Both the position numbers and the translations under genes were made by a program. From assembly GCA_009733775.1 (NCBI GenBank), contig WOGZ01000333.1, positions 1-35,275 on the forward strand: a stretch of DNA of 35,275 bases, given 5' to 3'. Shown here in pieces: positions 21,366-31,079 of the stretch; within the stretch, counting starts at the first letter, position 1, and each line of letters opens with the position of its first letter. This DNA comes from Alectoria sarmentosa (lineage: Eukaryota > Ascomycota > Lecanoromycetes > Lecanorales > Parmeliaceae). The notes beneath the pieces are model-generated. The model was given only the letters and a program-made list of their open reading frames with translations. It was not told where the DNA came from and did not search any database.

Positions 21366-23600
21366 TTAATTTTTAAAATTATAATTAGACTTAATATCAT
21401 AATGTGATTTAATAATGAACTTGATGATATCGATATGAACATTGTTTATCATGAATGCAAATTTATCAAAAATCATTTTTGATAAATTCTTAATCGGATT
21501 TTGCTTCGAGCACGAGTTCCGTAAATGCTTGAAAAATTTGTTTTTTAACAAGAAATAAAATTCATATTTATTACATATGTGATCAATTTTTTTATTGACA
21601 AAGTGCACTTTATATATATTATCATAATCATTTTCATTAAAATTAACAAATTTTTTATCAAATGTCAAAACAGGTTTCTCGATAATATGATATTGATAAA
21701 AATCAACAAATCTATTATATTCATCGTCGAAATTTTCATCGATATCCTCATTTATTTGATAGACTCATTATTATTACGAATATTAAGAATAATGAAATCG
21801 ATTATTTTAAAAAGATTATTAATATAATGATTTATTATTATTATAGAATATTTTAATTAACATAATTAACATTATAAATAAACGTTATAATTAATTGTTA
21901 ATTTGAAACTGTTGAAAACCTGATTTGTTTATATTTGAATTAACGATTTGAAATTGTTAAGATGAATTTCCGCTTAAGCGTTGATTTATTTATGATAAGT
22001 TTTTATTTGAATATTGAGGTTATTAATTAATATAAATATTAATATCATATTGATAAGAAATGAAAGATTATTGAGCATAATAAAATTGATTAAATTAATT
22101 AAATTAACGATCGTAAAATTGTTATTCAAAATCAATATCTTATTACCCTTATTATTGTTAACGAAATTAAGATTAATCATAATTATTTTTATTATTATTC
22201 TCAAATCGAGATTATCGATTTGTTTGTTAAAATGAAGTTTTTATATATTTTTTTTTTTATATGTTTATTTACATAAATTCATTATTCGTGCTTACAATCA
22301 TCAAGATTCGTGAAATATAAATTAATTATGATAATATTTTTAAGCTTTTTGATATCTCGACGAAGCTTTAAATTAATATTATTATAAATGATATCAAATT
22401 GGTTTTTGATAAACGTTATATCGACGTTTTTAATCGATCGAAGAATCTTTTGAGCATATTTACGTGATTCATATCGAATGTTAACATCACATAAAATGTA
22501 ATGTTCATAAAACATAATATCAATAATTATCGTAATAAATTCCTTGAATCTGTCGATAAATAAGATAATTTATTCGTTTATATCGTTATCGAATTTAATG
22601 ATTCGACGTTTCGTAATTGAAAGTTTAATAGTTTATTATTTTAAAGTCGTATCACGTAAATTCATTCATAAATTTTTTTATATTAAATTAATATCTTTGA
22701 CGATAACAAGGTTTTTAACACGTTTAATAAATAAATACATATCACGAAAATATGTCTCTTTATCAATATGCTCGATTATTAATTCATTATTAATTAATTT
22801 ATCATTATACATAAAATCGAAAAAGTTTAAATCATCAACATTTCATTTGTTTTCGTTATTATCTTTTATTATAACAAATTCGAAAGATTCGAACTCATTA
22901 AATGAATCTTATTATTCAATCTATAACGAATACTCGATAACGTATTGAATTATAATAACATTGATAATTATTTACATATTTGAATCGATGACAGAAAACA
23001 TGTTGATAAAATCGATTAATGAATTATAAATAATCTCTTTAATAAAGGTTGCTCTGATAATAAAGTCGTTTGTATTTAAAAATGTGAATGTCAAATTAAT
23101 GATTATAAGTTCGATAATTAAGCATATAACAATCGACGAGTTATGTGAAATAATTTTAATAAAAGGTGAGTTTTTGAAAAGGCGTCGTAAGTCTTTAATA
23201 ATTGTCTCGAAATTATGAATTGTTAATCTGATTATTATTCAATTGATGATTTAATCTTTTGATCAGGTTTATTATAATTCGATAAACGAATCGAACGAAA
23301 ATGACCTTGATCGAATATATTGTTGTTTTATTATAATTAAAGAAGATGCTTCAACAAATCTAAACGTATTTTTTATGAGATGATTGATGATTAATCGAAT
23401 AATGAAATCAATGAGATCATTAAATTGATGATCGAAATTAATAAAATCTCATAATTGTTAAGCTTGAATGACGACGTCACGAAAAATTGATGAAATAATC
23501 AAATTAATAAATAAGTGTTTTAACGAAAAGAGAATCATTTAATAATCGAAGATTAATTAATGATTTGATTGTTAATAAGCCGATTAATGGTGATTATTAT
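21366..23600 (-). pseudogene. Gypsy-D gag relic with C2HC-type finger
   Basis: Two minus-strand open stretches stand out. 22515-22282 reads ...NQFDIIYNNINLKLRRDIKK, typical of the end of gypsy capsid domains (expected L..IYNxLDxxLRxxI). 21668-21366 contains a finger at about 21580-21505: Cys, Tyr at the second Cys position (TGT to TAT), then KNKFFKHLRNSC, i.e. C-x2-[C]-x12-H-x4-C, as in the 'FxSxNxLxxHLRxxC' fingers of fungal gypsy elements. The N-terminal half (23600-22520) is not resolved. Plus-strand open frames here (21579-21827, 22014-22235, 22544-22948) are shadows. Confidence 0.65.
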
Positions 23601-23674
23601 GTTAATTGATAAAGGTCCTTGACTTAGCAGAAGTCGATTTGATGATAATTATGCTAAATAAATGTTATTATCAT

Positions 23675-23861
23675 TGTTATAAATGCATGTGTTTTCATAA
23701 ATGTGATCATGAAAATGAGTGTAAAATTGATTAATTCTTTTTTACAGAATTAATTATTTATATAGATTTGTCAAGTCATTAACTTGATAAAGTACTTTCT
23801 TGGCAAGTGCAATCGCTAAGCGAGATAAGTACCTCGACAAGTTATCGTGATTGTCATAACA
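23675..23861 (-). repeat. Gypsy-D 5' LTR (187 bp)
   Basis: On the plus strand it runs from TGTTATAAATGC to GTCATAACA. It has the same length as the partner LTR at 16670-16856 with no indel and about 23 transitions. A minus-strand open frame at 23754-23936 crosses the LTR boundary and is not a gene. No convincing tRNA primer match follows the LTR. Confidence 0.93.
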
Positions 23862-23866
23862 CGATT
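23862..23866. repeat. Target site duplication CGATT, right of Gypsy-D
   Basis: It matches 16665-16669; Gypsy-E RT resumes here. Confidence 0.88.
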
Positions 23867-24260
23867 TTATTTCAATATTAAATCCTAAATTATCTTTATT
23901 ACATTTAATAAATTCGATAATCTCATCATTTATCATCTTTTATATAAATGATTTTTTCGATAATTTTCGAGATTTCGAAAATCTTTTTTGTTTTTTATAA
24001 AATCATTTTTTTCTCAAAATTAAATAAATTAAATTTTTGTTTTCATTTAAGAAATTTCGGTTATTTATTATAAAAATCAAGGTTTTTAATATAATGCATA
24101 AAATCGGAGAAAGGATATATATCTTTTAAAAAAGAACAATTAAGATAATTCGATGATTTATATTAATTAATTAATCAAAAATGAGAGGGTTTCTCGATAC
24201 GATAAATATTATAAAAAAATGAATAAAGAATTTTGCGAAAGTAATTAAATCTTTATTATA
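23862..24260 (+). pseudogene. Gypsy-E reverse transcriptase relic, second half
   Basis: It continues directly from 16664: LNPKLSLLHLINSIISSFII, then FYINDFFDNFRDFENLFCF with the catalytic box YIND at 23941-23952 (expected FYMDDxFGGFxDFEExxxFL). Later the thumb and connection read RGFLDTINIIKKxIKNFAKV (expected RxFLGTxGIxRRWIKNFAEI) and IKSLLxLIKKI (expected xRPLxRLTGK). The YMDD-x-FGGF wording points to a fungal gypsy group distinct from Gypsy-D. Confidence 0.87.
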
Positions 24261-24329
24261 ATTGATAAAAAAGATTAATTGAAAGTGAATTTAAACAAAA
24301 CAATTATCTTTCGAGATTTTAAGAATCAA

Positions 24330-24900
24330 ATGTTTTATAAAAATAGAAATGTATAAAATCGATTTGAAAATTATCATTCATTTTTATATAAACGCATCGA
24401 GATTTATCGTAAAATTTGTTATTATTTAATTTCAATTTGTTTTTCGAGTCGACGTCTTGATTATTATAACAGATATTATCTTTTTATAAAAAGTTTTAAG
24501 ATTTTGTGATATAATGTTTAAAATTGTTTTGAAATTTATCGCAATAATAAAAAAAAATGTCGAAAAGAATATTAAAGTTTTTATTTTATATAACTCATTT
24601 ATTTTTAATATTATTCAACGAAAATATTTCATTTATAAATGAGAGCTTTGCGTTATCATTACGTTTTGTTTCAAATATAATTATTTATGTAAACACCCTT
24701 ATTATTCGATTATGATTCACATTGATCATAAGTCTCATATTCATTTTTTGATATCAGATTTATATGAAGACGTTTATGAACATTAAATAAATAAATTAAA
24801 ACGTCTCAATCTTATCATCAAATACATTTCGAGACTTCGCAATAAGATAATTGACGAATTATTTAAGATCTTATTCGATTCAAAATGTTCGAAAACTTTT
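24330..24900 (+). pseudogene. Gypsy-E RNase H relic
   Basis: Motifs in one frame: IHFYINASRF (expected VHFYTDAS) at about 24376, ILYNSFIFNIIQRKYFIYK (expected ILYDSFTxxxxxRxYxTYKREL), ELCVIITFCFKYNYL, MIHIDHKSHIHFLISDLYED (expected IxTDHKPLTHFLxSxLHEG), LNLIIKYISRLRNKIIDELF (expected LNxxIxYIxGxRNxVADGLSR) and KCSKTF. The catalytic D of TDAS is N; the D of TDHKPL is kept (IDHKS). This is the best-preserved domain of the element. Confidence 0.87.
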
Positions 24901-26069
24901 ATAATAATTCAAATATAATAAAAATTTGTTTTTTAAAAATTTAAATGAATTTGAAAAGACGAAAAGGACGAATTCGATTCATTTTTAATAATTTTATTTA
25001 TTTCGAAATAATTAAAAATTTGTGATAAGAAAACGTTTCATGATGTGTCGATATTTTTTTTTAAAAATAATAACATCGAAATCGGAAAAAAATGTTTCAA
25101 TGTCTGCGGAAGTTTATAATAAAACGTCTTTTGATTTATAAATCGAATGTTATTGTAATAACATATGATTTGAAAACGTGTATCGATTCTTTATAAAAGC
25201 ATCGAAAGTTTTTATTTTCACAACTTCTTTGCTTCGCACGATTTATAAATATCGGGTTATACGTCACGTCTTATAAATTTTTAAAAAAAAGATATGTTTG
25301 TTATATATATTAAAGGGAAAAATATTTATATTATTACGAAAATCTTATAATTAAATTGAATATTGAATTAAAACAGGCACATTAAATCGTCTTCGAAGAT
25401 GTTATTAATCAAATCAATTTTAAGATATTGAGAAATATCTTATAAGATGTTTTAAATGCGCAAAACACGGGCCCGTCGCACGATTTTAATTATTAAATCT
25501 TATCATAATCATATATTCATTTCAATTGTGAAAAATGAATTTCATAAAATCGTTTTTAATTATCAAAATAAGAAATATATACATCTTTAACATAATTTGT
25601 TATTTTTCGCGATTTAACATTTCATTTATTATCAAAATAATCAATGTTGAAGATATAATTTAATATTTGAAATTAATTTTTGTGATATATTGAAAATCTT
25701 ATACAATATATTGTGATCGAAAATAACACTTTTTTAATAAAGAATTTCGAAAATTTCTTCGAGACGAAAAAATTCAAATCATTTATAATTCTTTAAAATC
25801 TTTTAAAAACATGAAAATAATAAAATCTTTCAATAAATTATTCGAAAAAGTTTTGCGTAAACATTTTGTCGATTTATAACAAAAATGAGATTAACGAATA
25901 TCGAAAACAATTAAAAACGTGAATTCTTATATCATTAAACATCTTGATTTGATATTTATCAATATCTTATTTGAATCTTTATAAAAGACTTTCGTATTCG
26001 TAATCACATTTCTTATCTTATTAAAAAGAAACGTTCACGAATAAATTATAAAATTGAAAAAATCTTTCG
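24901..26069 (+). other. Gypsy-E presumed integrase core, not resolved
   Basis: The integrase zinc finger and DDE core should lie here by position. Pieces of coding-like sequence are seen, but no catalytic motif can be placed with confidence. A short GC-rich patch, CACGGGCCCGTCGCACG, stands out at about 25466-25482. Confidence 0.45.
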
Positions 26070-26420
26070 CACACGCTCGAATTGTTAAACAATATCTTAT
26101 TTATCAAATAAATCTTTATAATTTAATTAAATAACGATTTAATTTACAAAAACAAAAAATGACGATTAAATACGATAAAAACATAAATTAAATCACATAT
26201 TATATCAACGATCTTGTCATAATATATTAAAAAATATATAAAAAAGTTAAAGGCTCGATGAAGGAATTCGTTTCAAATCAAAGATTATAATAATTTTCAT
26301 AAACGATCTTTCACGCTCTCTTAATTCAATAATCAAAAAATTAAATATTTTTATCACGACGATTATTTGAAACAATTCGTTTCGCGTATAAACTATCTTA
26401 TAAAAACTTTCGACGATTCA
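26070..26420 (+). pseudogene. Gypsy-E integrase C-terminal relic
   Basis: The frame reads HARIVKQYLIYQINLYNLIK, KMTIKYDKNINxITYYINDL (expected xxxxYDKxxxxxxxxxGDLV), VIIYxKI, and towards the end HDDYLKQFVSRINYLI (expected HGDxLKxFxPRxGYL), which is how proteins of this gypsy group finish. Stops sit at expected Trp codons. Confidence 0.65.
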
Positions 26421-27256
26421 TCATAATTCTTATTATTATTTCAAAACGTGCGTTATAAAAGAATATGAATTTTCATTATCTCTGTTTGATACTTTTGAAA
26501 ACGACTTTATTAATTTAAAAAACCTTATATATTAATCGAGTATTAATCAATTTGCATATAAGAAATTTTCAAAATCTATTTCGAGAATGCGCTCGAAAGG
26601 TTTATCGAAAATCGAGTATAAATTCAAAAAGGAAATGCCGATGTTGTTGAAAGAAACTTTCGAATTATGTATTAAAGCTTTTCTCGAAATGTTCACATTC
26701 ATATATATTTATCGAAACATTGTTCAGAATTTACGTCAATGTTTTTGAAAAAAGTCTTCGTATTTCGGAGCGCGCGTTATTTATTTGCAAAAGATTTCAA
26801 ACGAATTATAAAAGAAGCTTTTTGCGAAGAAGTTGAAAGGAATTTTCATATCATATTTAATTTGAATATTGCAAAGTGCTTTCTGAAAAACGATGTTTTC
26901 GAAAAAATGAAATGTTGATGTTTAAATTGTCGAAACATTTTTTAAAATATTCGTCGAGGTTTTTTTTGCTTATGAAACGAATTTTTAAAACGTCTTTTTT
27001 TATTATAATACATCAAAAAAGAAATTTTCGATACTTCGAAACCTCTTATAAAAGATTTCGGGTTTATCGAAAAAGGCTTTTGAATAGTAAATTCTTTGAT
27101 GTTTTTCGAAACATGTATTCATAAAAGAATATTTTATAACGTCGAAACGAAGTTTTGTGCTATAATGCTTGAACTTACGTGTTTGCATAAAACTTTTATT
27201 TTTTTTGTTTTATAATCGCGAAGGTTTGATTTTGTTTATTTCGTAATAATTGATAA
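26421..27256 (+). other. Gypsy-E 3' non-coding region
   Basis: This stretch has more G than C on the top strand, opposite to 12336-13093, and many CGAAA and TTCG words. Open frames at 26876-27124 (+) and 27003-27188 (-) overlap each other and match no family known to me. Confidence 0.45.
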
Positions 27257-27412
27257 ATACGAGCTAAAAGCTTTTCGTAGAAAGTCTTTAACAATAGTTA
27301 TATGTAGCATAACGTTTTGACCTTGAAGGGATATATGTAATTGCAGGAAGCTTCCTAAAAATATCATCCTCTTTTACCCACAAGAATCGTTTTTCTGTTT
27401 CATCTGATTTCT
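27257..27412 (+). repeat. Repeat C, copy 1: LTR-like, candidate Gypsy-E 3' LTR
   Basis: It matches the complement of 28229-28381. Shared words in order: TTATATGTAGCATAAC (other copy CTATATATAGCATAGC), GG(G)ATATATGTAATTGCAG, AAGCTTCCTA and CAAGAATCGTTTTTCTG. Both copies end in TTTCT followed by different DNA. Length, a TATA-like core and position fit an LTR, but TG...CA ends are not visible. Confidence 0.6.
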
Positions 27413-27454
27413 ACTTAGTTGTATTGCTCTAAGAGTATTACGGAAGAAAAAGCG

Positions 27455-27464
27455 ATTTATATAT
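27455..27464 (-). promoter_or_regulatory. TATA-like element of LTR-B
   Basis: ATATATAAAT on the minus strand lies about 63 bp into the LTR. The related copies have ATACATAAAT (12269 region) and ATAGCATAGAT (28604 region), fitting mutation of a promoter TATA box. Confidence 0.5.
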
Positions 27465-27480
27465 GAGCGCATTAATAATG

Positions 27481-27511
27481 CACGTGACGTCAAGCTTTTT
27501 GGCGTCACGTG
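27481..27511. promoter_or_regulatory. LTR-B palindrome with two CACGTG and one TGACGTCA site
   Basis: CACGTGACG (27481-27489) and CGTCACGTG (27503-27511) form a perfect 9-bp inverted repeat with a 13-base spacer. TGACGTCA (27485-27492) is the canonical CRE-type site bound by bZIP factors, and CACGTG is an E-box. The other LTR-B copies keep a single CACGTG (12240 and 28571 regions). A regulatory role is inferred from the motifs only. Confidence 0.5.
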
Positions 27512-28228
27512 ATCCGGAATTTCAACATTTTTTTTCGCTCGCATCTTTTTAGATTTTTCTAAATCTGAATTTTGAGTTATAAGAGTGAAAATTAGCGTCG
27601 GATAACAAAAGTGAACCGTAGCGCCGGGTTGTAAAAGTGAAAACATTTCATATCTTTTTTATCACTTCTTATATCTTTTAAATCTCTCAAAATTCAAATA
27701 TAAGATTCGAAATTCGCGATGTTCAAAATCGAATAAAAACAGTGAAAATCCGAAAAAAAAATCGAATTCGAAAAAAAATCGAAAAAATCTGAAAACGATT
27801 ATGTTCTTTTAAACATATTCGCCACGATGTCACATAGAAAAAATTTCACTTTTTGACGAAAAATCGTTTTTTGACAAATTTATTTTCAATTCATTTGATG
27901 CACACCAAAAATCGAGCGACACATAATCGATAAATATATGTGAGAGTAAATTTTCCGATTGAACGAAATGTTTCGAATTATATATGTATATATGCGATCG
28001 GTCGCAAGGCCTATGAGGGTCGTTTCAGAATATTGATGTTTAATAATAATGATTGATAGGGTGTATGTAAATTGCGATCAATATATTGCGATGATGATGA
28101 TGATGATGATAATAGCGTTTAAAAGCATAAATATGATAATTGTAATAACGTTTAAAAGCATTTAAAAGCATTTGAAAATTATATTATTGAAAAATTCTCG
28201 TGAGTAATTAAACAAATTCGGCGATAAT

Positions 28229-28381
28229 AGAAATAGAATAATATAAAGAAACACGATTCTGGTGAATAGAAGAGAATAATACTTCTAAGAAGCTTTCTGC
28301 AACTACATATACCCCTTTAAAACCAAGGCGCTATGCTATATATAGTTACTGCTAAAGGCTTTCAAGTCGCCCCTGTTAACT
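28229..28381 (-). repeat. Repeat C, copy 2: insertion in Copia-4 with 5-bp duplication
   Basis: This 153-bp insertion interrupts the copia 3' region between sequences that are adjacent in Copia-2 (near 11395-11415). It is flanked by ATAAT at 28224-28228 and 28382-28386. On the minus strand it starts AGTTAACAGGGGCGACTTG, carries CTATATATAGCAT, and ends CTATTTCT. A five-base duplication and this size suit a solo LTR. Confidence 0.7.
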
Positions 28382-28556
28382 ATAATTATCTTTTTAATAA
28401 CGACGTAATTTTTAAATTTAAATCGTACGTAAATATAAGTCTTTTGAATAAATGTTCGCAAAGTTTGTGATTATAAATGTAACAGCGATAAATCAATTTT
28501 AAATTGAATTTTAATAGATTGAAGTTTGTTTATAAAAGACGTTAAAATTAATAATT

Positions 28557-28681
28557 TGTCGAAATTTAGGTCACGTGATAGGTTATATAACATAGACGCA
28601 TGCGCTTATAGCATAGATCGCACTTTCCTTCATAACATTCTTAAACTAATATAATTAAATGTTTTATATTCTATTTTCACA
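28557..28681 (+). repeat. Copia-3 5' LTR (LTR-B, 125 bp)
   Basis: It starts TGTCGAAATTTAGGTCACGTGA and ends CTATTTTCACA. It aligns along its length with 12201-12335 and the complement of 27413-27527 (shared GCGCTTATA, ATCGC and CTAATATAATTAAATG-type words). Confidence 0.88.
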
Positions 28682-28693
28682 GATTATGAACTC
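28682..28693 (+). promoter_or_regulatory. Copia-3 primer binding site (initiator tRNA-Met half-molecule type)
   Basis: GATTATGAACTC follows the LTR directly. It is the Copia-1 primer site with one further C to T, and fits a mutated GGTTATGAGCCC. Confidence 0.72.
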
Positions 28694-30079
28694 AAACTTG
28701 CCCGACGATCGTTATAAATATAATCTATTTATTTATCATTATGATTATAATTGTTTTTAAACATTTTATATTCATCGCAATAAAACAATCAATTATAAAA
28801 AATTTCATTTAATTAACCTTTTTAAAATAAACAATTTTCATTTATAAAATGATCTTTAAATCTAAACGATTATGATCGAAATTCGAGAATTAAAAATCTC
28901 TTAATCCTCGGCGAGCCGAAATTATCCGTTTTTAATCGAAATCGCATGCGATTTATGATTATACGATCGAATTATGATAAGATCTTTATAACATTATCAA
29001 CTTCTTTGCGTGAAACACATTAAATAAATAAAAAAATACGCCCTTATTTTTATAACATTTTATTAATTTGATGATTTACATTCTCAACGATATATCGAAT
29101 TAATGAAACAAATTGAATAATTAAATGTTAATATCATTATCAATTTGATTATTATTTAAAACAATTCAAAATTAATTTCATTATTATTTAAACGCTTAAA
29201 ATTCTATTTAAAATCAAAAATAATAAACTTTATATGTCAAAATTGACGTTTTAATTTCAAAAACCCTTTGAAAAAAAAGATTGAGGTTTTATCATCGAAT
29301 TTTTTATTCGTTATTAATAACATTTTATTATTATAATTATAAAATCTAATTAATTTTAATTTCACGATGATAATCGTCGAAACGAATATCTTAAATTCGA
29401 ATTTTTGATTGAATAACATAAAAAAAATGCGAATTTTTTAAAAAGATTTACACATTTATAATTGCATTTAATATAATCTCAATCGAATTCAATCTTTATC
29501 ATTAAATTCAAAATCAAATTCTTCATATTATTAATTTCATTTTATAATAATATTATCATTTAAATTTATCGTCAATTCTCGCATAAGCATTTTTCGTTAT
29601 TATTATAAAATCTTAAGATATAACGATAACAATTAATTAATATTAATAAAAACTTAAACGACTTTAATAAGAATTAATAGAGCATTTATTTCACCCCTTT
29701 CACATTATCGTTATACGATAATAATTTTGAAATTAATAAAAAATCATTTAACGTTTTAAGCGATATCAAATTTTTTGATTTACGCGTTAAAGACAAACGA
29801 TCTCGTTTATTAATTCTCTTTAAAACGTCCGAATTGTTTTTTAAATCATTATTAAATTTATTTATTTCGATATTTTTTTAGAATGACACTTTTCAGAGCG
29901 ATCTTTTTAATTCGTTTTTAATTATGATAAAAGAATTCTCGTTTTCATTACCTTCGTTATCATTATCAAACTTTTATATTTTTTCATTTATCTCTCTCGA
30001 TATCAATAATTAAATTTAACATTTAAAATGTTATTAAAAATATTTTTATAAATGATAAAAATAATTTCTCTTTAATCTT
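28694..30079 (+). other. Copia-3 5' leader and possible gag start, unresolved
   Basis: About 1.4 kb with no motif I can name. A patch at 28904-28925 (CCTCGGCGAGCCGAAA) is GC-richer. The minus-strand open frame 29237-29419 is unsupported. Confidence 0.45.
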
Positions 30080-30780
30080 TATTATTATTTTAAAATTTAT
30101 TATCGAATATATCAAATGAAGCGAAGATATCAACGATTAATTGATATTGAATAATTTTCAATCTTTTATTAACATCATCAAGTTTAAAGTTTATATGATT
30201 ATTCATTAACGTCTTAATTACGTTGATCGTTAATTTATCAAAAAACATAATGAGAATCCTCAAATTATGTTGAATATCATCGATGTTTATTATATATTTA
30301 TGAGTTTTGAACTTTATATCGAATTTATACGTCAATTATATAACATCAATATCAATTTCGAAAAGGGCGTTCGTTAATATGAAAAGGATTTTCGTAAAGT
30401 TAACATCGAAATCGTTAATTTAAACAATTTTTTATCATTATCGAAATTTTATTTCATTTAATTTTTTCTTATAAAACTCGATGAAGTTTACGATGTCTTT
30501 ATAATAATTTATATTCAAATTCATATACTTTATAATTCGAAAATAATTAAATTCGATTTAATTATTTATGACGTTATAAATAAAAAACGTCGTATGCTCA
30601 TAATTAAAGAAAATGATGTTATTATATTCGTTTATCGTAATAATAAAAACAAACAATTCGTTAAGAGCGATTTCGACGATTTTAATTTTATTAATCGCGA
30701 AACTTATGCTTTTTATAAAGTCGTTGATCGTAAATTTAAACATCTTTTTATTAAATATTAAATCAAATTTTTCATTTAAA
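30080..30780 (+). pseudogene. Copia-3 gag relic
   Basis: A plus frame with few stops contains FIKKHNENPQIMLNIIDVYY, FMSFELYIEFIRQLYNINI, and then YDVINKKRRMLIIKENDVII leading to KSDFDDFNFINRETYAFYK, which looks like the Arg-rich end of copia Gag running into a zinc-knuckle position (about 30705-30760, Cys no longer recognisable). The frame continues almost open into the protease. A minus-strand open frame at 30090-30335 also has a gag-like look; I prefer the plus reading because it joins the rest of the element. Confidence 0.5.
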
Positions 30781-31079
30781 ATTTAAAAAATTCATAAATA
30801 AATATAAAAAGAAAAAGAAAACGTAAATTGATGTCATTTATATAAATATTAATGTCTTAAATGTTAAGCGCAAACGCATCGAAAAAGCGTTATTTAACGT
30901 TTTCGTTTTAAAGAAAGATAATTATCTTAACGTTAATATGATGTATATTTTAAAAAAGAACGATTATTTTCATATTTATATAACATTTTTAAACGAATTG
31001 AATAATCAAAATCATTTGAATTTCATTTCGAATGATTTTAACATTTTGAATATAATTAATTAAGCAAATTATAATGAAA

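Larger units (their letters stand above)
16670..23861 (-). mobile_element. Gypsy-D: complete but decayed chromodomain Ty3/gypsy element
   Basis: This is a 7192-bp element with two 187-bp LTRs in the same orientation, LTR ends TGTTATG/CATAACA, and target duplication CGATT. Read on the minus strand the order is gag (about 23600-21366), protease (21086-20808), RT (about 20190-19650), RNase H (to about 18880), integrase (18480-17583) and a chromodomain (17366-17203). This is the chromovirus branch of Ty3/gypsy, which includes fungal MAGGY-like elements. The two LTRs show about 23 differences, every one a transition. It inserted into Gypsy-E RT and cannot encode functional proteins now. Confidence 0.95.
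12336..27412 (+). mobile_element. Gypsy-E: Ty3/gypsy retrotransposon relic, split by Gypsy-D
   Basis: Order on the + strand is gag (13094-13599), protease (15110-15410), RT first half (16260-16664), the Gypsy-D insertion with CGATT duplication (16665-23866), RT second half (23867-24260), RNase H (24330-24900) and integrase C-terminal region (26070-26420). RT before integrase makes it Ty3/gypsy. Without Gypsy-D the visible part is about 7.9 kb. No 5' LTR is seen, because Copia-2 probably inserted in the 5' part. Repeat C (27257-27412) is the best candidate 3' LTR. The element is inactive: stops throughout and Asp to Asn at YMDD. Confidence 0.85.
27413..27527 (-). repeat. Copia-4 3' LTR (LTR-B), truncated
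   Basis: It starts at 27527 with TGTTGAAATTCCGG and runs to CAACTAAGT, lacking about the last 22 bp seen in 12201-12335. This copy has kept much more G+C than the other LTR-B copies. The open frame 27374-27646 (-) crosses it by chance. Confidence 0.85.
27413..28556 (-). mobile_element. Copia-4: inverted 3' end of a copia element
   Basis: Read on the minus strand from 28556, the sequence matches the copia 3' region (TATTAATTTTAACGTC, CACAAACTTTGCGAAC, then the CAT microsatellite, then the CGTCAAAAAGTG-type segment), then 52-bp-type repeats, then GATGCGAGCGAAAA and an LTR-B starting at 27527. Only about 1.1 kb is present: the left end stops inside the LTR against repeat C, and the right end stops at the Copia-3 LTR. 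The rest of the element, if it survives, should lie right of Copia-3. Confidence 0.85.

Noticed and set aside
22544..22948. 134-codon plus-strand open frame rich in Ser, Ile and Leu
   Set aside because: It lies antisense to the Gypsy-D gag region and matches nothing known.
27374..27646. 90-codon minus-strand open frame
   Set aside because: It crosses the Copia-4 3' region, its LTR and repeat C, so it is open by chance across three unrelated pieces.
28224..28386. Repeat C as a DNA-transposon MITE with a 3-bp TTA duplication
   Set aside because: A 5-bp duplication fits the flanks equally well or better, the terminal inverted repeats are too short, and the TATA-like core suits an LTR; kept only as an alternative.
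30090..30335. Minus-strand open frame resembling copia gag (LDDVNKRL-type ending)
   Set aside because: It would need a separate inverted insertion inside Copia-3 for which no ends are visible; the plus frame over the same bases joins the downstream gag and protease. Not fully settled.
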